Source of the DNA: Acetatifactor sp.
GTDB lineage: Bacteria > Bacillota > Clostridia > Lachnospirales > Lachnospiraceae
Assembly: GCA_024695935.1 (NCBI GenBank)
Contig: JAILHH010000003.1
Coordinates: 1 to 64,000 of the forward strand
Reading direction: 5' to 3'
DNA: 64,000 bases
In this document: in pieces, positions 37,462 through 47,181 of the stretch
Numbering within the stretch: the stretch's first letter is position 1
How the letters are laid out: every line of letters starts with the position of its first letter
Program-made: the position numbers and the translations under genes
Notes under the pieces: generated by a model
Told to the model about the DNA's origin: nothing
What the model saw: the letters and a program-made list of their open reading frames with translations, nothing else
Databases searched by the model: none

Positions 37462-37959
37462 ATGTCAGGAAAAAACAAATTTGAAATCACAACACTTATC
37501 GGTCGGGAGACAGAACTCAAAGGAGATTTTACAGCTTCAGGTTCAGTAAGGATTGATGGAATCGTAACCGGAAATGTGACCGTGACCGGAAAACTTATTC
37601 TGGGTGCCGGAAGTTCCGTGACAGGCAATCTTGATTGTGCAGCATGCATAATCGGCGGAACAGTACTCGGAGATGTCTCTTCACCTGAAAAGACTGAGCT
37701 TACCGGAACAGCCAAGGTTGTCGGAAACATCACCACAAATGCCATCGTCATAGACGAAAATGCCGTATTCCAGGGCAGATGCGAGATGAGTGAAGTAAAG
37801 GACAATTCCAAGACAAATCGCATGACTGCAAAGGCTATTAAGGAAAGCCGAAAGACAGCCCGCCAGCAGATCGTTGCAGCACTTAAAAATGTGACTGATT
37901 CAGTTGATGTTGAGGAAACCGAGGAAGCAGAAGAGTCTAAGGTTTTGGATGTGATGTAA
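37462..37959 (+). CDS. Bactofilin
   Basis: A 165-residue polymer-forming cytoskeletal protein. The core (about 8-115) is a right-handed beta helix with regular repeats: LIGRETELKGDFTASGSVRIDG, VTGNVTVTGKLILG, SSVTGNLDC and AKVVGNITTNAIVIDENA. The tail is charged and disordered. Bactofilins often pair with M23-type proteins in cell-shape control, and the upstream gene fits that. The ATG follows GAAAGGGTAAGGCAAATAAA. Confidence 0.92.
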   Translation: MSGKNKFEITTLIGRETELKGDFTASGSVRIDGIVTGNVTVTGKLILGAGSSVTGNLDCAACIIGGTVLGDVSSPEKTELTGTAKVVGNITTNAIVIDENAVFQGRCEMSEVKDNSKTNRMTAKAIKESRKTARQQIVAALKNVTDSVDVEETEEAEESKVLDVM

Positions 37960-37971
37960 AAAGAATGAAAG

Positions 37972-38003
37972 ACGGAGCCCGCAAATGCGGACTCCGTTTT
38001 TTA
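37972..38003 (+). terminator. Terminator after the bactofilin gene
   Basis: ACGGAG (37972-37977) pairs with CTCCGT (37992-37997), with an inner CGC/GCG helix, then a T run. The converging yerC-type gene starts its tail 14 bases later. Confidence 0.75.
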
Positions 38004-38015
38004 TATCAGTCAATA

Positions 38016-38303
38016 TTATTTATTGATCCTGCTAAATACCATTTCATATCCGTCATTACCGTAGTTCAAAGAACGGTTAACTCTGCTGATAGTTGCTGTT
38101 GAAGCTCCGGTCTTTTCTGCGATCTCAAGGTATGTTTTGTGCTCTTTGAGCATTGCGGCAACTTCAAATCTTTGTGACAAAGAGAGTAATTCATTTACGG
38201 TACACAGATCTTCAAAAAAGGTATAGCATTCATCGCGATTCTCAAGACTTAAAATAGCGTCAAATAAAAAATCTACTGCTTCTGTCTTAATCTTTTTGTT
38301 CAT
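38016..38303 (-). CDS. YerC/YecD family TrpR-like DNA-binding protein
   Basis: The 95-residue all-helical protein has LSQRFEVAAMLKEHKTYLEIA and the helix-turn-helix TGASTATISRVNRSLNYG, which defines the TrpR-related YerC/YecD family. Length is normal. Targets are not known from sequence. GAGGTGAAATTGAATA precedes the start on the minus strand. Confidence 0.92.
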   Translation of the reverse strand: MNKKIKTEAVDFLFDAILSLENRDECYTFFEDLCTVNELLSLSQRFEVAAMLKEHKTYLEIAEKTGASTATISRVNRSLNYGNDGYEMVFSRINK

Positions 38304-38487
38304 TATTCAATTTCACCTCGTTTAGATACTGTAATTTTTTATCGTATTAACTATATAGAATTGTAACATACTAAAGTGTTAAAGTAAAGAGATTTCAGAA
38401 TATTAAATCTTTATCTTTCGGTTGCCACATGGTTTTCGATACTATATAATACAGTTATCATGTGATTTTCACGAGAGAGGGACAAAG

Positions 38488-39171
38488 ATGACCATTAATT
38501 CCGAGGATCTGCTCAACAGCATATTGGCCAGTTTGGACAGGGTTGATTATATAAATGCAAACGATATTCCAAATATAGATATGTATATGGATCAGGTCAC
38601 AACCTTTATGGATAAGAGGCTCAGGTCTTCGGTCAGATATCCCGACGAGGACAAGATTCTCACAAAGACCATGATCAACAATTATGCCAAAAACAATCTG
38701 CTTCCGCCGCCGGAAAAGAAAAAATATAATAAAGAGCACATTTTGATAATGCTTTTTATCTATTATTTCAAAACCGTCATGTCCATCAATGACATTCAGA
38801 CATTGCTGAATCCTCTGACGGATAAATTTTTCGGAAAAGACGGGGATTTCACCTTGGAAAAGCTTTACACTGAGGCTGTAAATGCCGAAAAGGACGAGAT
38901 CGAAGCTTTAAAAAAGGATATCACATCAAAGTACAAGCTTTCCGAGCAGATGTTTAACGATGCGGCAAAGCAGGATGCCGCTTTTTTGCAGAAGTTTGCT
39001 TTTATCCTGCTTCTTGCCATTGATGTTTATGTAAAAAAACTCCTTATCCAAAAAATGGTGGATGAGGTGGCAAAGGATGAGACTCTTTTTGCAGACAAAA
39101 AAGGCAGGGGCAAGGACAGGGAAAAGGACAAGGCAAAGACCAGGGACAAGGACCGCGAAAAGTCCAAGTGA
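38488..39171 (+). CDS. DUF1836 domain protein
   Basis: The 227-residue protein matches the DUF1836 pattern. YMDQVTTFMDKRLRS near the start is followed by ILTKTMINNYAKNNLLPPP, a MerR-like helix-turn-helix region, then MLFIYYFKTVMSINDI. The C-terminus is a highly basic and charged KDREK repeat. It may bind nucleic acid, but function is unknown. The ATG at 38488 follows GAGAGAGGGA. An earlier in-frame ATG has no ribosome site. Confidence 0.85.
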   Translation: MTINSEDLLNSILASLDRVDYINANDIPNIDMYMDQVTTFMDKRLRSSVRYPDEDKILTKTMINNYAKNNLLPPPEKKKYNKEHILIMLFIYYFKTVMSINDIQTLLNPLTDKFFGKDGDFTLEKLYTEAVNAEKDEIEALKKDITSKYKLSEQMFNDAAKQDAAFLQKFAFILLLAIDVYVKKLLIQKMVDEVAKDETLFADKKGRGKDREKDKAKTRDKDREKSK

Positions 39172-39207
39172 GACTGAAAATGCAGGTCAAAAATGCTTTT
39201 ATTTTTG

Positions 39208-39236
39208 TTGAATAAAGTCATTACATGATATATACT
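39208..39236 (+). promoter_or_regulatory. Promoter for the SEC-C protein gene
   Basis: TTGAAT (39208-39213), a 17-bp spacer and TATACT (39231-39236). Confidence 0.6.
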
Positions 39237-39281
39237 TTAATACGTATTTTATATTTAAGGAAACTAAGGATGGTAAATTAA

Positions 39282-39785
39282 ATGGCATTATTAGAAGATT
39301 GGAGAAAGGTCGCTTATAACGAGAATACAAACAAGGGCGAGCTTCAGAAATTCTGGCAGGATTATTTTCTTCAGGAAAAAGAAATCTATGCCGAGCTTTT
39401 AAAAACACCCGACAAAGTGGTAAAGGGAACTGTCAAAGAACTTGCCGAGAAATTCGGAGTTGATATTTCCATTATGACCGGATTCCTTGACGGTATCAAT
39501 GATTCACTTAAAGAGGGAAATCCCATCGAAGAGATGGATGAAAATACCGAGGTAAACTTAGGCTTCGACAAAGAGCTTCTCTACAAAAACATGGTTGCTG
39601 CAGAAGCAGACTGGCTTTACAACCTCGAAGAGTGGAATGACATTTTTGATGAGGACACCAGAAAGGCTCTTTACAAAGAGCAGAAGTCATCCACAACCAT
39701 TGTTAAGGATAAAAAGATCTATCCCAACGATCCATGTCCTTGCGGCAGCGGCAAGAAATATAAAAAGTGCTGCGGCAGAAAATAG
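39282..39785 (+). CDS. SEC-C metal-binding motif protein
   Basis: The 167-residue protein ends in [18 protein letters not shown], the SEC-C zinc motif also found at the C-terminus of SecA. The rest is helical and acidic ([20 protein letters not shown]). Such proteins may bind ribosomes or SecA-related partners. The function here is unknown. AAGGATGG precedes the ATG. Confidence 0.88.
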   Translation: MALLEDWRKVAYNENTNKGELQKFWQDYFLQEKEIYAELLKTPDKVVKGTVKELAEKFGVDISIMTGFLDGINDSLKEGNPIEEMDENTEVNLGFDKELLYKNMVAAEADWLYNLEEWNDIFDEDTRKALYKEQKSSTTIVKDKKIYPNDPCPCGSGKKYKKCCGRK

Positions 39786-39796
39786 TCATGTAATGA

Positions 39797-39830
39797 AGAG
39801 AATCTTTCATAGGAGGGATTCTCTTTCTTT
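39797..39830 (+). terminator. Terminator after the SEC-C gene
   Basis: AGAGAATC (39797-39804) pairs with GATTCTCT (39817-39824), followed by TTCTTT. Confidence 0.6.
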
Positions 39831-39887
39831 GATGATAAAGACAAATGCGTGGGACTTTTAGCATTATTTTCAGAGGAGGAGTAAATT

Positions 39888-40517
39888 ATGTTTAAAGCAA
39901 GTAAATGGGATGTGTTTTTTAAGGGTCTTATCTATATTATTCTAGGTGTCATCGTATTTTTAATGCCGGAAAAGATAGAGTCGTTTCTCGGATATGTGCT
40001 GGGCGGAGCCTTGATCCTCACAGGAGCGATCTTTATCATCAGCTACCTGTTAAGGGACCCCATACTTAATTACGATCATAACGGTTTTGCCAGTGGTATT
40101 GCCATTATAGCCATCGGCGCCATCGTTTTGTTTAAAATGGATCTGGTGGTATCCCTTCTTCCCCTGGGACTCGGACTTTTGGTGCTTATAAGCGGAGTTG
40201 TGCAGTTGCAGGACTGCATCGACATGAACAGGCTTAAATATAAGAGCTGGGGGCTGATGCTTGTATTTTCGGCTGTAAATATCATTCTGGGCGTGGTGCT
40301 CATCGCCAATCCTTTTAAGGCTGCCCTCACAATGTTTAAGGTACTCGGAGCAGGCCTTGTACTCAGCGGTCTTACCGATATCTATTCCATGTTTTATCTT
40401 GCAGGCAAATATGCCAAGTATCAAAAAGCCATGATGAAGGTAAAAGATGAGATGACCGAAGGCGATACGGCTGAGAACACAGAAAAAGAATCGGAAAATG
40501 AAGATCAGGATGATTGA
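39888..40517 (+). CDS. DUF308/HdeD-like membrane protein
   Basis: The 209-residue protein has six hydrophobic helices in repeated pairs (IILGVIVFLMPE, GGALILTGAIFIISYLL, AINIILGVVLIANP-like) with the Gly-rich spacing of DUF308. The tail is acidic (about 180-209). Role unknown. The HdeD name comes from an acid-resistance protein, and that function is not implied here. GAGGAGGAGTAAATT precedes the ATG. Confidence 0.85.
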   Translation: MFKASKWDVFFKGLIYIILGVIVFLMPEKIESFLGYVLGGALILTGAIFIISYLLRDPILNYDHNGFASGIAIIAIGAIVLFKMDLVVSLLPLGLGLLVLISGVVQLQDCIDMNRLKYKSWGLMLVFSAVNIILGVVLIANPFKAALTMFKVLGAGLVLSGLTDIYSMFYLAGKYAKYQKAMMKVKDEMTEGDTAENTEKESENEDQDD

Positions 40518-40522
40518 TTTTT

Positions 40523-40551
40523 TTGACTAAACAATAAAAAAAATATATAAT
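40523..40551 (+). promoter_or_regulatory. Promoter for apt
   Basis: TTGACT (40523-40528), a 17-bp spacer and an exact TATAAT (40546-40551), 36 bases before the apt ATG. Confidence 0.8.
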
Positions 40552-40587
40552 ATACAGTATCTTTTTATACAGAACGGAGAAATAAAA

Positions 40588-41112
40588 ATGAAGAAACTTG
40601 AAGATTATGTCAGAACCATACCCGATTTTCCGGAGAAGGGTATCATGTTTAGAGATATCACAACAGTAATACAGGATCCCGACGGACTTAAGCTTGCCAT
40701 CGATACCATGCAGGATAAGATAAAAGATCTTGATTTTGATGTTATCGTGGGACCTGAATCCAGAGGATTTGTATTCGGTACACCCATTGCCTACAATATG
40801 CACAAATCCATGGTCCTTGTTCGCAAAAAGGGAAAACTTCCCGCAGAGACCGTGTCAATGGATTATGATCTGGAATACGGAAAGGCTACCATCGAGATGC
40901 ACAAGGATGCCATAAAGCCCGGCGCAAAGGTAGTGATCGTAGACGATCTGATCGCCACAGGCGGTACCGTTGAAGCTATCTGCAAACTTGTGGAGCAGAT
41001 GGGCGGCGAAGTAGTGGGAATGGTATTCCTCATTGAACTGGCAGGTCTTGAGGGACGCAAGAAACTTGCAGATTACAGGGTTGAATCGGCTCTTGTATAT
41101 CCCGGAAAATAA
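40588..41112 (+). CDS. apt: Adenine phosphoribosyltransferase
   Basis: The 174-residue purine salvage enzyme makes AMP from adenine and PRPP. VGPESRGFVFG, RKKGKLPAETV and the PRPP loop VVIVDDLIATGGT are all intact. It lies 30 bases upstream of rel, a linkage common in Firmicutes, which joins purine salvage with (p)ppGpp control. Confidence 0.97.
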   Translation: MKKLEDYVRTIPDFPEKGIMFRDITTVIQDPDGLKLAIDTMQDKIKDLDFDVIVGPESRGFVFGTPIAYNMHKSMVLVRKKGKLPAETVSMDYDLEYGKATIEMHKDAIKPGAKVVIVDDLIATGGTVEAICKLVEQMGGEVVGMVFLIELAGLEGRKKLADYRVESALVYPGK

Positions 41113-41142
41113 TTTTTTCATCTGAGAGACGGAGTAAGGTTT

Positions 41143-43458
41143 ATGCCGGAAGAAACTAAAGTATTAACCGCAGAAAATGAAAAACTGGATAATGAACCTG
41201 AATTCAAAAGTCCGGATGACCTCTATCAGGACCTTATAAACTGTGTCAGAAAATATCATCCAAGCGATGATATCTCCATGATCGAAAAGGCTTACAGGAT
41301 CGCTTGTGATGCCCACAAAGATCAGGTCAGAAAATCGGGTGAACCCTATATAGTTCACCCTCTTAATGTTGCCATAATACTGGCGGAACTGGAACTTGAC
41401 AAAGAGACCATCGTGGCCGGACTTTTACATGACGTGGTGGAAGATACCATCTTGACTGTGGAAGACATTACAAAAGAGTTTGGAGATGACGTGGCACTTT
41501 TGGTCGACGGCGTCACAAAACTGGAAAAGCTTCCCCTGTCCCAGACCGATAATACGGGTGAGCATTCTGATTCGAAGCTTGAGATGCAGGCTGTCAATCT
41601 CAGAAAGATGTTCCTTGCAATGGCAAAGGATATCAGGGTCATCATGATCAAGCTTGCGGACCGTCTTCATAATATGAGGACGTTGAAATACAAGTCTCCG
41701 GAAAGCCAGCAGAGGATAGCCAGAGAGACTTTGGAAATCTATTGTCCCATCGCACAGAGGCTTGGCATCAGTAAGTTAAAGATAGAACTTGACGACCTGT
41801 CTCTTAAATATCTGGAGCCGGACGTATATTATGATCTGGCCGAAAAGATAAATGCCAGAAAAAGTGTCAGAGAAGCTTACATCAGCGGCATTGTGCAGGA
41901 AGTGAGCAATCATATCAAAAATGCCGGCATTGAGGCAAGAGTTGACGGCAGAGTAAAACACTTTTTCAGTATTTACAAAAAGATGAAGAACCAGAATAAA
42001 ACTCTGGATCAGATATATGATCTGTTTGCAGTCAGGATCATAGTAAACGATGTGAAGGACTGTTATGCCGCGCTTGGTGTAATTCATGAGATGTACAAGC
42101 CCATCCCCGGCAGATTCAAAGACTATATTGCCATGCCAAAGGCAAATATGTATCAGTCCCTTCATACCACACTTATAGGTTCTTCAGGTCAGCCCTTTGA
42201 GGTTCAGATCAGGACCTATGAGATGCACAAAGCTGCGGAATACGGTATTGCAGCCCATTGGAAATACAAGGAAAACGCAGACGGAAAACAGGTGGAGACT
42301 CAGGAGGAAGAGAAACTTGTATGGCTCCGTCAGATCCTTGAATGGCAGCGAGACATGTCCGACAATGTGGAATTCATGAGTCTGTTAAAAAATGACCTGG
42401 ATCTGTTTGCGGACAATGTATATTGCTTTACCCCCACCGGTGAAGTAAAAAACCTTCCTGCAGGCTCCACACCCATCGATTTTGCATACAGCATTCACTC
42501 GGCTGTGGGCAACAAGATGATAGGTGCCAGAGTTAACGGAAAGTTGGTTACCATTGATTATGAATTAAAAAACGGTGACCGAGTTGAGATCATTACATCT
42601 CAGAATGCAAAAGGTCCGAGCCGGGACTGGTTAAATATTGTAAAGAGCACTCAGGCAAAAAACAAGATAAATCAGTGGTTTAAGGCTGAGGTAAAGGATG
42701 ATAATATTGCAAAGGGCCGAGAAATATTAAAAGCTTATTGCAAGGCAAAATCCATAGATACAACGGATATCGTGATCCCCGAGTATATGGCTGTTATCCA
42801 GCACAAATACGGTTTTAGGGATTGGGACAGTGTGCTTGCCGCTGTAGGTCATGGTGCCTTAAAAGAAGGGCAGGTAGTGAACAAACTTATGGAGCTCTAT
42901 GGCAGAGACCATAAGAGAGCCATGACCAACGAGGAAGTCCTGGCAAGTATTGCCGAGACCGGCAACATGGGAGGTAACCGCCCTGCTTTTGCAAAGTCAA
43001 AGAGCGGTATCGTGGTAAAGGGTATCGCGGATCTGTCAGTCAGATTTTCCAAGTGCTGTTCGCCTGTACCCGGTGATGAGATAGTCGGTTTTGTCACAAG
43101 AGGAAGAGGAATCTCCATCCATAGAACCGATTGTATCAATATCGTGAACCTTCCCGAATCCGACAGGGTCCGCATGATAGACGCGGAGTGGGAGGAAGGA
43201 AGCGAGAACAACAAGGAAAAATACAATGCGGATATCACTGTTTATGCAAATGACAGAAGCGGTCTGTTAAATGACATAACCAGGATCCTCACCGAAAAAA
43301 ATATCAATATCATGTCCCTAAATACTAATACCAACAAACAGGGACTTGCCACACTCAAATTCAGCATTGAGATCACCGGCAGGGATGAACTTAAACGCCT
43401 TGTGGAAAAGATCAGAAATGTTGAGAGTGTTATCGACATAGAAAGGACTTCCGGCTGA
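41143..43458 (+). CDS. relA: Bifunctional (p)ppGpp synthetase/hydrolase
   Basis: The 771-residue stringent-response enzyme is of Rel type. The HD hydrolase domain (about 45-195) has HPLNVAIILAE, GLLHDVVEDT and KLADRLHNMRTLKY. The synthetase domain (about 235-375) has GRVKHFFSIYKKMK, YDLFAVRIIV and YQSLHTTL. TGS lies at about 425-485 and ACT at about 696-771 (DITVYANDRSGLLNDITRIL). HD residues look intact, so both synthesis and breakdown are expected. Its stop overlaps the start of the next gene by one base. Confidence 0.97.
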   Translation: MPEETKVLTAENEKLDNEPEFKSPDDLYQDLINCVRKYHPSDDISMIEKAYRIACDAHKDQVRKSGEPYIVHPLNVAIILAELELDKETIVAGLLHDVVEDTILTVEDITKEFGDDVALLVDGVTKLEKLPLSQTDNTGEHSDSKLEMQAVNLRKMFLAMAKDIRVIMIKLADRLHNMRTLKYKSPESQQRIARETLEIYCPIAQRLGISKLKIELDDLSLKYLEPDVYYDLAEKINARKSVREAYISGIVQEVSNHIKNAGIEARVDGRVKHFFSIYKKMKNQNKTLDQIYDLFAVRIIVNDVKDCYAALGVIHEMYKPIPGRFKDYIAMPKANMYQSLHTTLIGSSGQPFEVQIRTYEMHKAAEYGIAAHWKYKENADGKQVETQEEEKLVWLRQILEWQRDMSDNVEFMSLLKNDLDLFADNVYCFTPTGEVKNLPAGSTPIDFAYSIHSAVGNKMIGARVNGKLVTIDYELKNGDRVEIITSQNAKGPSRDWLNIVKSTQAKNKINQWFKAEVKDDNIAKGREILKAYCKAKSIDTTDIVIPEYMAVIQHKYGFRDWDSVLAAVGHGALKEGQVVNKLMELYGRDHKRAMTNEEVLASIAETGNMGGNRPAFAKSKSGIVVKGIADLSVRFSKCCSPVPGDEIVGFVTRGRGISIHRTDCINIVNLPESDRVRMIDAEWEEGSENNKEKYNADITVYANDRSGLLNDITRILTEKNINIMSLNTNTNKQGLATLKFSIEITGRDELKRLVEKIRNVESVIDIERTSG

Positions 43459-44096
43459 TGGGAGAGATCGTTATCGGCGGCATGTGCCTGGGGGAACTTC
43501 AGACCAATTGCTATTTTGCCTACAGAAAGGGTGAAAACAGGGCAATAGTCATTGATCCCGCAGACCATGGCAAACGAATATTTGAAAAATTAAAAGAAAA
43601 CGGAATAGAGGTATCTGCCATACTTTTGACTCACGGCCATTTCGATCATATCTACGGTGTGGATGATTTAAAAGAGGCTGCAGGCGGTATAAAAGTATAT
43701 GCTTCCGAAAAGGAAAAAGACCTTCTGTCAGATACGAGAAAAAATGTGTCCCGCAGTATGGGACGGGAAGCTTCGGTTGAGGCCGATGTCTATGTGCATG
43801 ACTCAGAAGAGATAACCATAGAGGGCATGACATTTAAGGTCATCGAAACTCCGGGACATACCGAGGGCGGGTGCTGTTATTATTTCCCCGAAGGCTCCCA
43901 TTTATTCTGTGGAGATACACTTTTCAGAGAGTCCTACGGAAGATATGATTTCCCGACGGGAGATTATAATACACTTATGAAGAGCATAAAGGAAAAACTT
44001 TTTTTGCTGCCGGATGATACAAAATGTTATCCCGGACATGGCATGATGACCACCATTGGCCATGAAAAGGAGTTTAATCCCTGCTTGTTTGACTGA
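43458..44096 (+). CDS. MBL-fold metallohydrolase (glyoxalase II-like)
   Basis: The 212-residue metallo-beta-lactamase fold protein has LTHGHFDHIYG (HxHxDH), a later TPGHTEGG histidine, CGDTLF and a terminal YPGHG histidine, so the dinuclear metal site is complete. It resembles YqgX-type hydroxyacylglutathione hydrolase-like proteins that follow rel in many Clostridia. The substrate is unproven. The start overlaps the rel stop as TGATG. Confidence 0.9.
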   Translation: MGEIVIGGMCLGELQTNCYFAYRKGENRAIVIDPADHGKRIFEKLKENGIEVSAILLTHGHFDHIYGVDDLKEAAGGIKVYASEKEKDLLSDTRKNVSRSMGREASVEADVYVHDSEEITIEGMTFKVIETPGHTEGGCCYYFPEGSHLFCGDTLFRESYGRYDFPTGDYNTLMKSIKEKLFLLPDDTKCYPGHGMMTTIGHEKEFNPCLFD

Positions 44097-44103
44097 TGAT
44101 TTG

Positions 44104-44129
44104 GAGGGCGGATTATCCGTCCTCTTTTT
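44104..44129 (+). terminator. Terminator after the MBL gene
   Basis: GAGGGCGGA (44104-44112) pairs with TCCGTCCTC (44116-44124) with one G-T wobble and a 3-nt loop, then five T residues. Confidence 0.75.
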
Positions 44130-44162
44130 AAGTATTGATTTAAGATTATAAAGGAATCAAAA

Positions 44163-45629
44163 ATGTATAGTATTAAACTTTCAAAGGCTGAATATGAATA
44201 TGATGTAAATTCCATTTTCCGCGCTTTTTATCCCGGTAAATTACAGGGGATAATAACGGAAAATACAGGGCTTGCCAAGAGGCATGAACTGTTAAAGGAT
44301 TTATTTTTGACAATAGATGTTGATGACAAAAAGAGTGTTTTTTTGTTTGCGGACGGTGACAGGTTCGAATTTGAATTTGATGAGGAAAAGGATTCTTTTT
44401 CCGGCGACCGTGACAAGGATTTTAAAAATGCATTTAAGAGATTTATGTATAAGGTCTTTTCAAAAAAGACGGGAAAGACGCTTCCCTGGGGGAATCTTAC
44501 CGGTATCAGACCCACAAAGATCGCTTTGTCTTTGTTAAACAAGGGGAAAGACCATGAAAGCATCAGAAGGTTTTACAAAGAGATGCATATGGTAAGTGAC
44601 GAAAAGATAGAACTTAGCATAGATATTGCGGAGCGTGAAAGGAATCTGCTTTTCAATATCCATTGCAGGGACGGATACAGTCTCTATATAGGAATTCCTT
44701 TTTGTCCTACCACATGTCTGTATTGTTCCTTTACGTCTTATCCCATCGCTGCAATGAAAGATATTGTGGATGATTATATTGACGCACTTATAAAGGAGCT
44801 TGAATATGTAAGCAGTGCTTTTAAGGGAAAGATCCTTGACACCGTGTATGTGGGCGGCGGAACACCCACAACCCTTTCGGCGTCTCAGCTTGAGAGACTG
44901 TTAAAAAAGGTTCGTGAGCTTTTTGATTTCAGCACTGTTATGGAATTTACCGTTGAAGCCGGTCGTGCCGATTCCATAACTGAGGATAAATTAAAAGTTT
45001 TAAAGGAAATGGGAGTGGACAGGATCTCCGTAAATCCTCAGACTTTCAATCAAAAGACTCTGGATTTTATAGGAAGAAAGGCCACAGTGGAACAGGTTTA
45101 TAAAGCTTATGACCTGGCCAGAAAGTCAGGGTTTGACAATATCAATATGGACCTGATTTTGGGGCTTCCCGGTGAAGGCACAGATGAAATCAGGTTTACA
45201 GCTGAGGAAGTTTTAAGGTTAAAGCCTGAATCCCTTACCGTGCATTCTCTTGCAATAAAGCGTGCATCCAGGCTTTCACAGTGGATCAGGGAAAATGGGA
45301 TATCTGAGCTTAACAATACGGATGAAACAATGGAAATAGCATCTGAGGCCGCAAAGAGCCTTGGATTAAAGCCATATTATCTCTACAGGCAAAAGAATAT
45401 GTCCGGCAATTTTGAAAATGTCGGATATGCCGCTGAAGGGAAGTTCGGTCTTTATAATATGCTCATCATGGAAGAGGTCCAGACCATCGTGGCCTGCGGC
45501 GCGGGAACAGTCACAAAGCGGGTTGACGAAAACGGTGATATAAGCAGGTGTGACAATGTAAAGGAAGTAAAGCTTTACATAGATGAGATCGATGATATGA
45601 TCAGGAGAAAAAAAGATCTGTTTGCATAG
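44163..45629 (+). CDS. hemZ: Coproporphyrinogen dehydrogenase HemZ
   Basis: The 488-residue radical SAM protein has an N-terminal extension (1-165) with GNLTGIRPTK, typical of HemZ. The iron-sulfur motif CPTTCLYC (about 181-188) follows, then VYVGGGTPTTLS and NMDLILGLPGE. It is related to oxygen-independent coproporphyrinogen oxidase HemN. However, HemZ/HemW-like proteins may load heme instead of making it, so the reaction is uncertain. Position after rel and MBL is the usual clostridial order. Confidence 0.92.
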   Translation: MYSIKLSKAEYEYDVNSIFRAFYPGKLQGIITENTGLAKRHELLKDLFLTIDVDDKKSVFLFADGDRFEFEFDEEKDSFSGDRDKDFKNAFKRFMYKVFSKKTGKTLPWGNLTGIRPTKIALSLLNKGKDHESIRRFYKEMHMVSDEKIELSIDIAERERNLLFNIHCRDGYSLYIGIPFCPTTCLYCSFTSYPIAAMKDIVDDYIDALIKELEYVSSAFKGKILDTVYVGGGTPTTLSASQLERLLKKVRELFDFSTVMEFTVEAGRADSITEDKLKVLKEMGVDRISVNPQTFNQKTLDFIGRKATVEQVYKAYDLARKSGFDNINMDLILGLPGEGTDEIRFTAEEVLRLKPESLTVHSLAIKRASRLSQWIRENGISELNNTDETMEIASEAAKSLGLKPYYLYRQKNMSGNFENVGYAAEGKFGLYNMLIMEEVQTIVACGAGTVTKRVDENGDISRCDNVKEVKLYIDEIDDMIRRKKDLFA

Positions 45630-45679
45630 TTTTTGAGGAATTTTGGTTTAAGTGGTATTTTTGGGAGGAAGAAGCAAAG

Positions 45680-47146
45680 ATGAGAGCTGTAATGTTATTG
45701 TTTGATTCTTTAAACAGGAGGTTTTTACCAAATTACGGATGTGATTTTACAAAACTTCCGAATTTTAAGAGACTTGGGGAAAAGACAATCACTTTTGACA
45801 ATTTTTATGGCGGAAGCATGCCTTGCATGCCTGCAAGGCGGGAACTCCATACGGGCAGGTATAATTTTCTCCATACCGGGTGGTGCCCCATGCAGCCCTT
45901 TGATGATTCTGTTATAGACAGGCTTTCGGCTGCGGGTATTTATACTCATATTTCTACTGACCATTATCATTATTGGGAAGTAGGAGGAAGCGGATATCTT
46001 AACAAATTTACCAGCTTCGAGATGGTCAGAGGTCAGGAGGGAGACCCGTGGATGGGACAGGTCGCAGATCCCGTGATCCCCAAAACTGTAAGTAACAGAA
46101 GCGGTAAGCTCTGGAGGCAGGACTGGGTAAACAGGGAGTTTTTAAAGCGGGAAGAGGACATGCCTCAGGCTCATACTTTTGCTAACGGCCTTGATTTTAT
46201 CGAGAGAAACTGTGACGAGGACAGATGGTTTTTGCAGATCGAAGCATTTGATCCCCATGAGCCCTTTTATTCTCAAAAAGAGTACAAGGATCTCTATCCC
46301 CATGATTATCACGGCGATCACTTTGACTGGCCGGATTATGGTAAAAACCATTGCACGCCTGAGGAGACCGAACACGCCAGAATGGAATATGCCGCCCTTA
46401 TGAGTATGTGCGACAGATATCTGGGAAAACTTCTTGATATTATGGATGAAAAAGACATGTGGCAGGATACCATGCTCATCGTAAATACCGACCATGGATT
46501 TATGCTTGGCGAAAAGGAATGGATGGGCAAAAACGTGCTTCCTCAATATGATGAGCTTATTCATACGCCGTTTTTCATCCATGATCCGAGAAACCCTCAT
46601 CCCGGTGAGAGACGGTCATCCCTGGCGCAGACCGTTGACATTCCCGCGACATTGGCAGAGTTTTTTGATATCGAGCCCCCTGAGTTTATGGATGGCAGAA
46701 GTCTTACACCTGTCATAAAAAATGATGAAGCAATCAGAGAGGGTGCGCTGTTTGGAATATTCGGAGGTCATATCAATGTGACGGACGGCCGTTTTGTGTA
46801 TATGAAGGCTCCGGTAAGTGCTAAGAACGGTCCTCTTTATAATTATACTTTGATGCCTATGCATATGTCGTCTTCTTTTACTAGAGAGGAATTAAGTCAT
46901 ATTGGAGTAACGGATGAGTTTGGATTTACGAAAGGAATGCCTGTAATGAAATTAAAGGCTCAGTCTGATGACAGGGCTTACAGGCAGGGCACAAGGCTTT
47001 ATGATCTATATGCTGACCCTGAGGAACTTTCTCCCATTTCAGATCCCGATATGGAAGAGCATATGCAGGGTCTTATGGTAAAACTGATGAAGGAAAATGA
47101 GGCTCCCATAGAACAGTATGATAGAGTCGGATTAAAGAGATCATAA
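45680..47146 (+). CDS. Cys-type sulfatase
   Basis: The 488-residue alkaline-phosphatase-superfamily enzyme has the sulfatase signature CMPARRELHTGR. Cys49 is the residue converted to formylglycine and Arg53 is the conserved partner. Asp9 and the NTDHGFMLGE segment supply metal ligands. There is no signal peptide, so it acts in the cytoplasm, unlike most mucin or glycan sulfatases. The substrate is unknown. The maturase needed for Cys49 is encoded immediately downstream. GGGAGGAAGAAGCAAAG precedes the ATG. Confidence 0.93.
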   Translation: MRAVMLLFDSLNRRFLPNYGCDFTKLPNFKRLGEKTITFDNFYGGSMPCMPARRELHTGRYNFLHTGWCPMQPFDDSVIDRLSAAGIYTHISTDHYHYWEVGGSGYLNKFTSFEMVRGQEGDPWMGQVADPVIPKTVSNRSGKLWRQDWVNREFLKREEDMPQAHTFANGLDFIERNCDEDRWFLQIEAFDPHEPFYSQKEYKDLYPHDYHGDHFDWPDYGKNHCTPEETEHARMEYAALMSMCDRYLGKLLDIMDEKDMWQDTMLIVNTDHGFMLGEKEWMGKNVLPQYDELIHTPFFIHDPRNPHPGERRSSLAQTVDIPATLAEFFDIEPPEFMDGRSLTPVIKNDEAIREGALFGIFGGHINVTDGRFVYMKAPVSAKNGPLYNYTLMPMHMSSSFTREELSHIGVTDEFGFTKGMPVMKLKAQSDDRAYRQGTRLYDLYADPEELSPISDPDMEEHMQGLMVKLMKENEAPIEQYDRVGLKRS

Positions 47147-47181
47147 ATAAAAATATAGAAATGGTTTTGGAGAGATTAAAT

